The notes under the pieces were generated by a model that searched no databases, was not told where the DNA came from, and worked only from the letters and a program-made list of their open reading frames with translations. The position numbers and the translations under genes are program-made. A stretch of DNA of 64,000 nt from Acrocarpospora corrugata (lineage in GTDB: Bacteria > Actinomycetota > Actinomycetes > Streptosporangiales > Streptosporangiaceae): positions 1 to 64,000 of the forward strand of contig NZ_BLAD01000069.1 of assembly GCF_009687845.1 (NCBI RefSeq). Reading direction: 5' to 3'. Below are positions 52,654 through 61,126 of the stretch, in pieces (position 1 is the first letter of the stretch; the number at the start of each line of letters is the position of its first letter).

Positions 52654-53309
52654 CGGTGCAGATCGTCGGCGGTGTACGGGGCGCCGGGAAGGGGGGACCC
52701 AGAACCCGCGCGCAGGCCGTTCAGCATGATCTCCACCACCCGGGCCCTGGCCTGCTCGTCGGGCATGCTCGGCGGCGTGTAGACGTGCAGGGTCATCAGC
52801 AAAGCCACGTCACCGGGGCCGATGTCGCCGCGCAACGCGCCTTCCGCGTGCGCCGTCTCGGTCATCCGGAGGACGGCGGCGATCACCCGCTGCCGTATCT
52901 CGTGCAAGTCGGGGCCCGCCCGGAGTCGCTGGTGCAGGTGCGGTTCGAGCTTGGCCGGGAGCACGCCCAGGCGTAGTTCGGTGCAGGCGCGCAGGAATCG
53001 GCACAGCGCGTGCCAGGCGTCGGGCTCTTCGCGCTCGGCGGTCTCCGCCATGTCGGCCAGGCGTCGCAGGCTCTCCTCGCCGACGGCGCGGAGCAGCGCG
53101 TCCCGATCGGGGAAGCGGCGGTACAGGGTGCCGATACCGACGCCCGCCCGGCGTGCCACGTCCTCCAGGGGCACGTCGATGCCCTGTTCCAGGAACAGCT
53201 TCTGGGCGGCCGCCACGATCAGGTCCCGGTTGCGGCGCGCGTCGGCCCGCAGCCCCGCCGTCTCCTGGTCCACGGCCACCCCCAAAGAAATTGGACGATT
53301 TTCCTCCAC
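52623..53309 (-). CDS. TetR-family transcriptional repressor
   Basis: Protein of up to 228 residues. N-terminal TetR helix-turn-helix: RNRDLIVAAAQKLFLEQGID, PLEDVARRAGVGIGTLYRRF and PDRDALLRAV. The C-terminal ligand domain is of the usual size. GTG at 53309 opens the frame but lies inside the left operator arm and has no ribosome site; GTG at 53279 (VAVDQETAG) may be the true start. It diverges from the flavin monooxygenase gene, which it most likely represses together with itself. Confidence 0.88.
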   Translation of the reverse strand: MEENRPISLGVAVDQETAGLRADARRNRDLIVAAAQKLFLEQGIDVPLEDVARRAGVGIGTLYRRFPDRDALLRAVGEESLRRLADMAETAEREEPDAWHALCRFLRACTELRLGVLPAKLEPHLHQRLRAGPDLHEIRQRVIAAVLRMTETAHAEGALRGDIGPGDVALLMTLHVYTPPSMPDEQARARVVEIMLNGLRAGSGSPLPGAPYTADDLHRYTAVEKPPA

Positions 53310-53345
53310 TTAGGGTACCGTGCAATAAGTGGAGGAAATTCGTCC
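53293..53345. promoter_or_regulatory. TetR operator with 20-base arms
   Basis: Arms GGACGATTTTCCTCCACTTA (53293-53312) and TAAGTGGAGGAAATTCGTCC (53326-53345) are complementary at 19 of 20 positions around a 13-base spacer. The site covers the start region of the repressor gene and lies 15 bases before the monooxygenase ATG, so a bound dimer would block both genes. Confidence 0.85.
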
Positions 53346-53360
53346 GGTTAGTGAGGTGTC

Positions 53361-54524
53361 ATGAGCAAGCAGACAGTGCTGATCTCCGGAGCCGGTGTCG
53401 GCGGTCCGACCCTGGCCTACTGGCTGGCCCGGCACGGCTTCGAGGTGACGGTCGTCGAGCGCGCCGAGACGCCGCGCTCCAGCGGGAACCCGGTGGACGT
53501 CAGGGGAAGCGCCGTGAACGTCGCCGAGCGAATGGGGGTCCTGCCCCGGTTGCGCGAGGCCGCCACCGGCAACACGGGGCTCAGCTTCGTCGACGCGGCG
53601 GGACGGCGGGTCGCCCGGATGGACATGCGCGCCGCGCAGCGGCAGGGCGAGGTCGAACTGCCGCGCGGCGACCTGGCCTCGATTCTGTACCAGGCCGGCC
53701 GCGACCACGCCGAGTACCTCTTCGACGACTCCATCGTGACCCTCGGCCAGGACGAGCGCGGGGTCGAGGTCACCTTCCTCAACGCCGCGCCCCGCCGCTT
53801 CGACCTGGTGATCGGGGCGGACGGCCTGCACTCGGTGACGCGGAAGCTGGCCTTCGGGACGGAAGCCGGGCTCGTCAGCCACATGGGCCTCTACGTCGCC
53901 ACCACACCGCTCGGCGTCCCGTCCCGGCCCGGCAGAGACGTCGTCATGCACAACACGCCGGGCAAAGCGGTCGCCGTCAGCCCCACACCCAGCGGCGACC
54001 TGGCGTTCTTCCTCTACCGCAGCCAGGCAGAGCCCGGCTTCGACCACCGCGACACCGGGCAGCACAAGCGCATGCTGACCCGCGCGTTCGCGGACGTGTC
54101 CTGGCGGGCCCCCGAACTGCTGGCCCACGTACGCGCCGCCGACGACCTCTACTTCGACTCGGTGAGCCAGGTGCGCCTGCCCCGCTGGTGGAACGGCCGC
54201 GTCGCGCTCCTCGGCGACGCCGCGTCCTGCGTGTCCCTGTTCGGGGACGGCTCCACCCTGGCCATGGCGGGCGCCTTCACCCTCGCCGAGGAACTGGCCG
54301 CCAGCCCGCACGACCCCCAAGCGGCCTTCCACCGGTACGAGATCGCGCACCGGCGCCTGGTGGACCCCAAGCAGCGCAACATCGGACAGGCCGCCTCGCT
54401 CATCGTCCCCGCGACCCGACGGGGCATCCTGGCGCGGAACCTGGCCACCCGCCTGTGGCCTGCCGTATCCGCCGTCGCACGATTGAGGCGCGCGGTCGGC
54501 AAGCCGGTCATGGCCCTGCAATGA
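53361..54524 (+). CDS. FAD-dependent aromatic/tetracycline-type monooxygenase
   Basis: Protein of 387 residues of the class A flavin monooxygenases. FAD motif TVLISGAGVGGPTLAYWLA, substrate loop RGSAVNVAERMG, the DG motif FDLVIGADGLHSVTRKLAF, and the GD motif RVALLGDAASCVSLFGDGST. The pattern fits TetX-like and FAD-dependent antibiotic- or aromatic-hydroxylating enzymes. Its control by an adjacent TetR with a strong palindromic operator points to an inducible small-molecule resistance or degradation role. Confidence 0.88.
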   Translation: MSKQTVLISGAGVGGPTLAYWLARHGFEVTVVERAETPRSSGNPVDVRGSAVNVAERMGVLPRLREAATGNTGLSFVDAAGRRVARMDMRAAQRQGEVELPRGDLASILYQAGRDHAEYLFDDSIVTLGQDERGVEVTFLNAAPRRFDLVIGADGLHSVTRKLAFGTEAGLVSHMGLYVATTPLGVPSRPGRDVVMHNTPGKAVAVSPTPSGDLAFFLYRSQAEPGFDHRDTGQHKRMLTRAFADVSWRAPELLAHVRAADDLYFDSVSQVRLPRWWNGRVALLGDAASCVSLFGDGSTLAMAGAFTLAEELAASPHDPQAAFHRYEIAHRRLVDPKQRNIGQAASLIVPATRRGILARNLATRLWPAVSAVARLRRAVGKPVMALQ

Positions 54525-54560
54525 TGGTGACCGTGTTGCCGTGCGGAGTAGGGGGTAGCT

Positions 54561-55583
54561 GTGCCGCTGACCTCGCAACCTTTGCGAAAGCTGGGCTTCT
54601 TGACCATCGGCCTGTTCGACGGGGCCGATCCTCGCCGGGGTCACGAGTCAACGCTTGAAACCATCGAGCTGGGCGAACGACTGGGTTTCGACAGCGCCTG
54701 GGTGCGGCACCGTCATCTGCAGTACGGCATCTCCTCCCCGGTCGCCGTCCTGGCGGCAGCCTCCCAGCGGACCAGCCGTATCGAGCTGGGCACCGCCGTC
54801 ATCCCCCTGGGGTGGGAGAACCCGCTGCGCCTGGCCGAAGACCTGGCGACCCTGGACATCCTGACCGGAGGACGCCTCAACCCAGGTGTCAGCATCGGCC
54901 CCCCGCTCCACTACGACCAGGTCAAAGACGCGCTCTACCCCACCAGCTCGGACACGGAAGACTTCAGCTACGAGCGGGTACGGCGCCTGCTGGATTTCGT
55001 ACGCGGCGAAACAGCCACCGATTTCAGCGGCGTCGAGGGTTTCGAGGTGTTCTCCGACCGGGTCCAGCCGCATTCACCCGGTCTGGGCAGCCGCCTCTGG
55101 TACGGCGGCGCCAGCCTGCGTTCGGCCGAGTGGGCGGGCGAGCACTCCATGAACTTCCTCACCAGCAGCGTCGTCAAGGCCGAGGAATCAGAGGACTTCG
55201 CCGAGATCCAGCTCTCGCACGTCCGCGCCTTCCGCGCCCACCACCCGGACGGCGACCGCGCCCGCGTCTCCCAGGGACTCGTCGTCATCCCCACCGACAC
55301 CGCCACTCCGGAGCAACGCGCCAAATACCAGGAGTACGCGGAGAAGCGCACGCCGCGTACCGCGACGCCTCAGGGCCCGGCGCGACTGATGTTCGCGCTC
55401 GATCTCGTCGGAACCTCCGATGAGATCGCCGAACGGCTCTACGCCCACGCCGCTTTCCGGGAGATCGACGAGGTCGCGTTCGCGCTGCCGTTCACCTTCG
55501 ACCACGACGACTACGTGCAGATCCTCACCGACATCGCCACCAAACTCGGCCCGGCACTCGGTTGGCGCCCCGGCGTCCTGTAG
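54561..55583 (+). CDS. LLM class flavin-dependent oxidoreductase
   Basis: Protein of 340 residues of the luciferase-like TIM-barrel fold: LGFLTIGLFDGADPRRGHES, ERLGFDSAWVRHRHLQYG, RIELGTAVIPLGWENPLRLA, DLATLDILTGGRLNPGVS. It uses FMNH2 or F420. Start is GTG at 54561, 36 bases after the monooxygenase stop, so it may be co-transcribed with that gene. It ends in a 38-base tandem duplication. Confidence 0.88.
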   Translation: MPLTSQPLRKLGFLTIGLFDGADPRRGHESTLETIELGERLGFDSAWVRHRHLQYGISSPVAVLAAASQRTSRIELGTAVIPLGWENPLRLAEDLATLDILTGGRLNPGVSIGPPLHYDQVKDALYPTSSDTEDFSYERVRRLLDFVRGETATDFSGVEGFEVFSDRVQPHSPGLGSRLWYGGASLRSAEWAGEHSMNFLTSSVVKAEESEDFAEIQLSHVRAFRAHHPDGDRARVSQGLVVIPTDTATPEQRAKYQEYAEKRTPRTATPQGPARLMFALDLVGTSDEIAERLYAHAAFREIDEVAFALPFTFDHDDYVQILTDIATKLGPALGWRPGVL

Positions 55584-55626
55584 ACCCGCCGGCACTCGGT
55601 TGGCATCCCGGCGTTCTGTAGACCCG
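55551..55626. repeat. 38-base tandem duplication at a gene end
   Basis: Two direct copies (55551-55588 and 55589-55626), differing at three bases, both containing the end of the LLM gene and the TAG stop (CGGCGTCCTGTAGACCCG and CGGCGTTCTGTAGACCCG). The second copy is untranslated behind the first stop. Confidence 0.85.
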
Positions 55627-55676
55627 CTCGGCCTCAGCTGGCCAGCGCCTGCGTTACCGTGTCGCGGCCGACGGAC

Positions 55677-56144
55677 TCAGGTCCTGGGACGCTGTTTAAC
55701 CCCCGCCTCCAGCAGCGCGACCACTTCGGCGATCCGCTGCACCCGCCTCTCGGGGCGGCCTTTGGTGGCATCGATCCAGCGCAGATAGGCCCGCTGGTAG
55801 AACTGGGCGAGCGAGTCGAAGAAATCGCCCCCCACCGGGCTGGCCGCCAGCGCCGCGGCCATATCCTCGGCGAGGTCCGCCCGCTGCGGTCCTTCCGGCG
55901 CCAGCACCACGGTCACCCGCGCACCCGGCTCCGGCCCGCACCGCAGCCAGGCGGGACCGAGCAGGAAACCACGCTGCCCTTCGTGTTCGGTGATCACCGC
56001 GCGGATACCCAGCCCGTTCAGCGTGCCCGTCACCCGATGCACAGGCTTGGGCGCCCAGACCGCATCCGGATCGAACGGCACCGGGACGAACATGCGTCCC
56101 CGCCCGCCCGACCGGCTGTCGACGGTGTATTCCTGCTCCCGCAC
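55677..56144 (-). CDS. YdeI/OmpD-associated DUF1905 protein
   Basis: Protein of 155 residues starting with GTG at 56144. The DUF1905 part (FVPVPFDPDAVWAPKPVHRV, RAVITEHEGQRGFLLGPAWL) is followed by the YdeI helical part (GGDFFDSLAQFYQRAYLRWI and RVQRIAEVVALLEAG). Known relatives protect against bacteriocins or cationic peptides in some bacteria. The usual lysine-rich end is short here. Confidence 0.72.
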   Translation of the reverse strand: MREQEYTVDSRSGGRGRMFVPVPFDPDAVWAPKPVHRVTGTLNGLGIRAVITEHEGQRGFLLGPAWLRCGPEPGARVTVVLAPEGPQRADLAEDMAAALAASPVGGDFFDSLAQFYQRAYLRWIDATKGRPERRVQRIAEVVALLEAGVKQRPRT

Positions 56145-56219
56145 TCCCCGATACTGTCACGGCGTCACGCGGCGATCGAGCAGGCCTGCCGCGAGTTCGG
56201 TAGCTGGCCGCAGCACGGG

Positions 56220-57149
56220 TCAGCGGGCGGCGGCGACATCGGCGCGGACGCCGGGGATGACCTCCTCGGCGAAACGGTGCAGGTGTTCGACAGTGGTCTG
56301 GCGGTCGCCAAAGACGAAGGTGTCGAAGCCGAACTCGAGGGCGACGTGGGTGAGCTGGTCGATCCACTGGTCGGCGGGGCCGATGAGTAAACCGTCGGAT
56401 TCGGGTTGCAGCTTCTCGGCGATCGTGTTGTAGATACGGCGTACCGAACCTGGCGGCCGTCCGGCGGCCCGTATTTCGGCGTCGAGATGATCGACTTCCG
56501 GCTTGATCACGTCGGGGTCGATGGAGAGCATGCCGGGCAGCCAGCCGTCGGCGGCGTGCGCGGTGAGGCGGCGCAGGCGTGGCTTGATGGCGCCGATCCA
56601 GATGTCGAGGCCGGGGGAGGGCGCGGGGGGCAGGCTCGCCTCAGTCAGCTGGTAGTAGGCGCCCCGGTAGTTGCCGGTGGATTGGCCGGACCAGAACACT
56701 CGGGTCAATTCGATGGCCTCACGGATCCGGTCCACCGATTCCCCGGGCGTCCACTGCGGCCCCCCGATGGAGGCGATGCCAGGTTCGGCGCCGACGCCGA
56801 GGCCGAGATGGAAGCGTCCGGGCGCCAGCGCGTCCAGGGTGAGCGCCGCCTTGGCCAAGACGGCCGGGGGCTGGCGCAGCGCCAGCGACGACACCGCGGA
56901 GAACACCTCGATGCGGGAGGTGTGCCCGATGATCGCGGACATCAGGCTCCACTGGTCGAGGTAGTGACCCCAGTTGGGGTGGTCGGGCACGCCGATCAGG
57001 TCGTAGCCGAGTTCCTCCGCCACTCGGGCCTGGGAGAGGAGGGCGGGGCCTTCGCTTGACTTGGGGAACAGGAAGGTGCCGAAGGTCAGGTCGCGGTGTG
57101 GTGCGGGCAGGAGGGTTCCTACCGGGTCGATGAGGTGGTGGGGTGGCAC
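56220..57149 (-). CDS. LLM flavin-dependent monooxygenase (SsuD-like)
   Basis: Protein of 309 residues: LTFGTFLFPKSSEGPALLSQ, VAEELGYDLIGVPDHPNWGH, FHLGLGVGAEPGIASIGG, then LDIWIGAIKPRLRRLTAHAA and DQWIDQLTHVALEFGFDTFV. It is intact. The GTG start at 57149 overlaps the 3' end of the transporter ATPase gene by 31 bases, so it was part of the transporter operon. A sulfonate or similar desulfonation role is inferred from context. Confidence 0.85.
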   Translation of the reverse strand: MPPHHLIDPVGTLLPAPHRDLTFGTFLFPKSSEGPALLSQARVAEELGYDLIGVPDHPNWGHYLDQWSLMSAIIGHTSRIEVFSAVSSLALRQPPAVLAKAALTLDALAPGRFHLGLGVGAEPGIASIGGPQWTPGESVDRIREAIELTRVFWSGQSTGNYRGAYYQLTEASLPPAPSPGLDIWIGAIKPRLRRLTAHAADGWLPGMLSIDPDVIKPEVDHLDAEIRAAGRPPGSVRRIYNTIAEKLQPESDGLLIGPADQWIDQLTHVALEFGFDTFVFGDRQTTVEHLHRFAEEVIPGVRADVAAAR

Positions 57150-57827
57150 ACGCCGAGCAGCCCGAGAAGGTGGGCGCGGGCACGCCAGAAGCGGGGGTCC
57201 TGGCGGTCATGGGCGATCTCGCGGGTCTCCAGGTGCTCGTCGAGGCGGCCATCGCGAAGCACGACCACCCGGTCGGCCAGTTCGAGGGCCTCGTCGACGT
57301 CGTGGGTGACCAGCAGGACCGCCGGATGGTGGCGGCGGTGCAGTTCGCGTACCAGTTCGTGCATGTGGATGCGGGTGAGGGCGTCCAGAGCTCCGAACGG
57401 CTCGTCGAGCAGGAGTAGTTCGGGTTCGCGGACGAGGGCACGGGCGAGGGCGACGCGCTGGGCCTCGCCGCCGGAGAGGGTCAGCGGCCAGGCGTCCGCG
57501 TGGCCGGCCAGCTTGACCTCGCCGAGGATGGCGAGCGCTTGGGCGTGGCGCTGCCGGCGTGGCAGCCCGACCGAGACGTTCTGCCAGACTCGGCGCCAGG
57601 GCAGCAGGCGCGGTTCCTGGAAGACGATGGAGCGCCGTTCCGGCACTTCGACCGAGCCTTCGGTCACGGAGTCCAGGCCGGAGAGTGTGCGCAGCAGGGT
57701 GGTCTTGCCGCCGCCGCCGCGCCCGACGAGGGCCACGAACTCGGCGTCGCCGATGGTGAGCCAGGTTGTCCAGGACCAGGTGGGAGTCGAAGGCGCGGCT
57801 CAGCCCGCGCACGCCCACCGCCGTCAT
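57119..57827 (-). pseudogene. ABC transporter ATPase, SsuB/TauB-like, frameshifted
   Basis: Rejoining two frames gives a normal ATPase: TAVGVRGLSRAFDSHLVLDN in one frame from ATG 57827, then, one base shifted near 57768, LTIGDAEFVALVGRGGGGKT with Walker A, RSIVFQEPRLLPWRRVWQNV, signature LSGGEAQRVALARALV, Walker B ELLLLDEPFGALDALTR and switch His in LLVTHDVDEAL. The extra base destroys the start. The residual 205-aa open frame lacks the N-terminal strands. Confidence 0.78.
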
Positions 57828-58660
57828 CGCGGCACCTTCCGCCAGGCCAGGAGGCGGGATTCGGTGAGCCGGACGACCACGTCGGTGAGGAGCCCGAGCG
57901 TGGCGTACACCACCACGACCACCATGATCGTGTCGGTCTGGAAGAGCGCCTGCGCGTTGCTGATCAGGTGGCCGAGACCTTCTTGGGCGTTGATCTGCTC
58001 GGCGACGATGAGCGCCAGCCAGCCGATGCCGAGCGAGTAGCGCAGCCCGGTCAGGACGGCGGGCATCGCGCCGGGCAGGATCACGGTGCCGATCAGCCGC
58101 GCCCGGCTCAGCCCGAACTGTTCGCCCATCTCGATCAGTCTTGGGTCGACGGAGCGTACGCCCGACATGGTGTTGAGATACATGGGCAGTGCCGTGCCGA
58201 TCGTGATGATCAGGATCTTGGGTAGTTCGTCGACTCCGAACCAGAGCACGAACAGCGGCAGGGTGATCAGGAAGGGAATCGTCCGGATCATCTGGAGGGT
58301 GGCGTCGATGGCCTCCTCGACCAGCCGGGACAGCCCGACGGCGACGCCGAGCAGGAGGCCGGTGCCGAGGCCGAGGCGGCTCCGGTCACCACCCGCCGTA
58401 GCGAGACGCCGAGGTTCGAGGCCAGTTGTCCGTTCGAGGTCAGGTTCCGGAACTGCTTGGCGACCGAGAGCGGAGAGGGCAGGACATCGGTGGACCACCA
58501 GCCGGCTGAGCCGCCGGACTGCCAAAGAATGAGGAGCAGCAGCGGCACGGCAGACCGCCGGAGCACGCCGGGGACTCGGACCGGGAACCGCCGGCGCGGC
58601 CCGCCGGCCGCCGCGCTGAACGTGATCCGTCGTCGCTTTCGCGGGGCCGCCGTGGAGATG
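57824..58660 (-). pseudogene. ABC transporter permease, SsuC/TauC-like, frameshifted
   Basis: N-terminal part in one frame (RRSAVPLLLLILWQSGGSAG, VLPSPLSVAKQFRNLTSNGQ, LGVSLRRVVTGA) and the rest in another (LGLGTGLLLGVAVGLSRLVE, MIRTIPFLITLPLFVLWFG, the EAA-type loop PRLIEMGEQFGLSRARLIGT, LPGAMPAVLTGLRYSLGIGW). The shift is near 58380. The start codon is not found. Typical binding-protein-dependent permease order is otherwise complete. Confidence 0.75.
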
Positions 58661-58685
58661 TTGAAGGAAGCGACGAGCGCGCCTT

Positions 58686-59354
58686 TCAGGATGGGGCCCC
58701 GTCGGCCAGGACCGGGAAACCCTTCGACTCGGCGACCTGCACGGTCGTCCCGAAGCCGGCGAGCGCGTCGACGCTGCCGCCGATGAGGGCGGTCAGGCCC
58801 TCCGCGGGCGCCAGCGGCACCGGCTCGATGTCCCGGAACGTCAGACCGGTGCTCTCCAGCTGCTTGAGCAGGAAGTACTGCGAGGTGGTGTTCGGGGTGA
58901 AGGCGACCTTCCGCCCTCGCAACTGCGCCACCGAGGTGAGGCCGGGCTTCGCGACCGTACGCTGCGGGCCGGGAGAGATTTTGAGCGTGCGCTGACAGGA
59001 AGTTCTGCTTGGCGCCGCCGCCGGCCAGCAACGCGTTCCCGACGCCGCTGCCCCGGCTGAGGTCGGCCGCGCCCGAGTTGACGGCGGAGGTCTGCGAACC
59101 GGCGTCCGGGTAGCTCTGGAAGCTCAGCTGGTACGGCGGATTGTCCAGCCCGGCCGCTTTGAGCAGGGTCTCGTCACTGCCGATGGCGGCCGGATAGGTG
59201 GCCACCCTCAGCGTCACGCTTGAGAGGTCCGCCGCCCCAGAGGAAGGGCCGGGGACTCCTCACCGACTGAGCCGCACGCGGCGAGTCCGACGACAAGGGC
59301 GGCCAGCATGGCAAGCCCACGGACGACCGAACGTCCGCACACGGTGCGAAGCAT
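58686..59354 (-). pseudogene. ABC transporter substrate-binding lipoprotein, broken
   Basis: ATG at 59354 with AAGGAG gives a lipoprotein signal (RGLAMLAALVVGLAACGS). The frame then breaks near 59240; VTLRVATYPAAIGSDETLLK and NPPYQLSFQSYPDAGSQTSA continue in a second frame, and after another shift near 58990 a third frame gives TLKISPGPQRTV-like residues, VAQLRGRKVAFTPNTTSQYF and LAGFGTTVQVAESKGFPVLA to a stop at 58686. The last third of a normal SsuA/NrtA-type protein is missing. Confidence 0.75.
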
Positions 59355-59391
59355 GAGAACTCCTTGAACTATACGGTCATGCCATCATCTA

Positions 59392-59412
59392 TTGACTTAA
59401 TATTCTAGTCAA
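59392..59412. promoter_or_regulatory. Small palindrome between divergent genes
   Basis: TTGACT (59392-59397) and AGTCAA (59407-59412) with a nine-base AT-rich spacer, in an AT-rich gap between the broken transporter operon and the CGNR gene. It could be an operator or overlapping -35 elements facing both ways. Confidence 0.35.
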
Positions 59413-59525
59413 CAGGTAGGAAAAATGGGTTCTGGGATAAACTTCACATGTGTGAGCCCAGATAGCCCGGTGCATGGCCCGGCAGAGTAGCCTGAGGCCA
59501 TGACGACGAGTCAGGGGTAAAGATC

Positions 59526-60206
59526 ATGACGTGGCAACGAAGCACGAACAGTTCAGGCTCCCCGGAGGGCGGTACGGACCTCGCCGCAGGCCCTCGCCCG
59601 CTGCGGCGCATGCGAACCCCGGACCTCGCCGACGGGCCGGCCGGCGAGAACAAGCCCCACACCGGCGCCGGCTCGCTCTGCCTCGATTTCGTGGCTGTTC
59701 ACGCAGAAGACGACGCGCTGGACTCACCGGACCTGCTCGGCGCGTGGCTCGCCGCCACCGGCCTCCCCACTCCGGCCGGTGGGCTGACGAGCGAGGACCT
59801 CCAGGCGGCCCGTCGGCTGCGAGCCTCGGTGGAGGCGGCGAGCCGCGCCCGCGTCGCCGGCGAGGACGCCGACGCCGACGACGTCCGATGCGTCAACACC
59901 TTCGCGGGTCACCGCACGCCGGTGTTCCTGCTTCGCCCCGGCGGTCGCCAGCGCGCGCTGGTCGAAGAGGCCGACCTCCTCGGCACCCTCTCGGTGATCG
60001 CCCGCGACACCATCCAACTGCTCACCGGCGCGAACCCGACAAGGCTGCGCGAATGCGCCCGCGCCGGATGCGGCCGGCTCTTCTACGACCGTTCACCCGC
60101 CGGGCGGCGGCGATGGTGCGCCATGAAGGGCTGCGGCGAGATGGTCGCCGCCGCCAGTTATCGGCAGCGACGCGCCGAGAAAGTGACCCCACCGACCACC
60201 GGCTGA
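59526..60206 (+). CDS. CGNR zinc-finger/ABATE-type regulator
   Basis: Protein of 226 residues. N-terminal ABATE-like helical region (HTGAGSLCLDFVAVHAEDD, LLGAWLAATGLPTPAG, DLQAARRLRASVEAASRA), then the C-terminal treble-clef finger RLRECARAGCGRLFYDRSPA and RRRWCAMKGCGEMVAAASYR. The finger's own CGNR motif reads CGEM here. All four zinc cysteines (C, C, C, C) remain. These proteins are thought to bind DNA or RNA as regulators, often of stress genes. It is read toward the cupin gene. Confidence 0.85.
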   Translation: MTWQRSTNSSGSPEGGTDLAAGPRPLRRMRTPDLADGPAGENKPHTGAGSLCLDFVAVHAEDDALDSPDLLGAWLAATGLPTPAGGLTSEDLQAARRLRASVEAASRARVAGEDADADDVRCVNTFAGHRTPVFLLRPGGRQRALVEEADLLGTLSVIARDTIQLLTGANPTRLRECARAGCGRLFYDRSPAGRRRWCAMKGCGEMVAAASYRQRRAEKVTPPTTG

Positions 60207-60242
60207 GACGGCCGCCACCGTCCCGGCACCACCAAGGCCACC

Positions 60243-60300
60243 ACCACCCAAGGCCACCACCCAAGGCCACCACCCAAGGCGACCACCCAAGGCGACCAAG
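60243..60300 (+). repeat. 13-base tandem repeat in the cupin leader
   Basis: Four direct copies of ACCACCCAAGGCC/G (60243, 60256, 60269, 60282) and a partial fifth (ACCAAG). The array ends where the ribosome site AAGAGGAG of the cupin gene begins, ten bases before its ATG. Confidence 0.92.
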
Positions 60301-60310
60301 AGGAGCGTCC

Positions 60311-60787
60311 ATGACCACTCCAGACGATGGATTCCATCGGCGGCTGCACCACATCGTCCCCGCCGGCCTCTCCGGTCACACGGCCCAGACCGAGGGCATG
60401 CGCCGGGTGGAGGCGATCGCCGGCCGCACGGTCGGCTCGACGAACCTGTGGATGGGCCAGACCCATGTCGAGGCGGCGACGGGCTCCGCCAACCACCACC
60501 ACGGCGTCTCCGAGACCGGGATCTACGTGGTCAGCGGCCACCCGGAGTTCGTCTTCCTCGACGAGACCGAGCAGGGAGCGGTCGAGCGACGCCTGCGCAC
60601 CGGCCCCGGCGACTACATCTACGTGCCTCCGTGGGTGCCTCACCGCGAGGAGAATCCCGACCCCGACGAGGAGGCGGTTGTCGTGATCGCCCGTACCACC
60701 CAGGAAGCCATCGTGGTGAACCTGCCCGACCTGCGGTGGATCGGCCCCGTCGCCACCAGCGCCCGGCCGGACCCGCACGGTGGCTGA
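60311..60787 (+). CDS. Cupin-domain protein
   Basis: Protein of 158 residues with a single cupin barrel: motif 1 SANHHHGVSETGIYVVSGHP and FVFLDE, motif 2 GPGDYIYVPPWVPHREENP. The three histidines and a glutamate typical for metal binding are present. ATG at 60311 with GAGGAG. It is a small metal-dependent or ligand-binding cupin; substrate unknown. It follows the CGNR gene at 104 bases and may be controlled by it. Confidence 0.85.
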   Translation: MTTPDDGFHRRLHHIVPAGLSGHTAQTEGMRRVEAIAGRTVGSTNLWMGQTHVEAATGSANHHHGVSETGIYVVSGHPEFVFLDETEQGAVERRLRTGPGDYIYVPPWVPHREENPDPDEEAVVVIARTTQEAIVVNLPDLRWIGPVATSARPDPHGG

Positions 60788-60945
60788 CACACTTACTGAC
60801 CGAGGGCTACGAACGACCTTCGGCCGCGGCGCGCATTCGACGGCTCTGACGCCATCGTGGCAGCTCGATCTCCTCCCGCGAAGGACTCGGCACCAATCCC
60901 TTAAATATGCAAATATGTCATCAAATGACGATTAATCCGCTCTTC

Positions 60946-60973
60946 TTGTTATTTATCGGGGTGCCGCTAGAAT
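60946..60973 (+). promoter_or_regulatory. Probable promoter of the peptide-YcaO unit
   Basis: TTGTTA (60946-60951) and TAGAAT (60968-60973) with a 16-base spacer, within an AT-rich patch otherwise rare in this window, 28 bases upstream of the peptide start. A small palindrome GTCATCAAATGAC precedes it at about 60917. Confidence 0.5.
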
Positions 60974-61000
60974 TAGGGGCAAATCGAAGGGGGAGTTGTC

Positions 61001-61126
61001 GTGGGAAATCACGTGGACTTTGTCTCGGCGGAGTCGCTGGACAGGCGGACGCAACGCCTGACCCGGGCCGAGCTCGAGCGACTGAATGAACTGTTGTTCA
61101 TGCAGACCGACGATGGCGCGCGGTAG
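61001..61126 (+). CDS. 41-residue peptide, possible RiPP precursor
   Basis: GTG at 61001 has a strong AAGGGGGAG ribosome site ending six bases upstream and an AT-rich promoter before it. The peptide reads MGNHVDFVSAESLDRRTQRL then TRAELERLNELLFMQTDDGA and R. It has a charged helical leader-like body (SLDRRTQRLTRAELERLNEL) and a short tail (LFMQTDDGAR). There is no cysteine and the tail has one threonine, so classical azole formation has little substrate. The gene stands directly before a YcaO gene (possible overlap), which is why I propose a ribosomally made modified peptide or a YcaO partner peptide. Confidence 0.5.
   Translation: MGNHVDFVSAESLDRRTQRLTRAELERLNELLFMQTDDGAR

Noticed and set aside
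60243-60300. Short CRISPR-like array
   Set aside because: Units are contiguous 13-base direct repeats without spacers, so it is a simple tandem repeat.
59531-60787. 418-aa fused frame across CGNR and cupin genes
   Set aside because: First 260 codons are out of frame with the CGNR protein and low in complexity; only the last 158 codons are the cupin gene.
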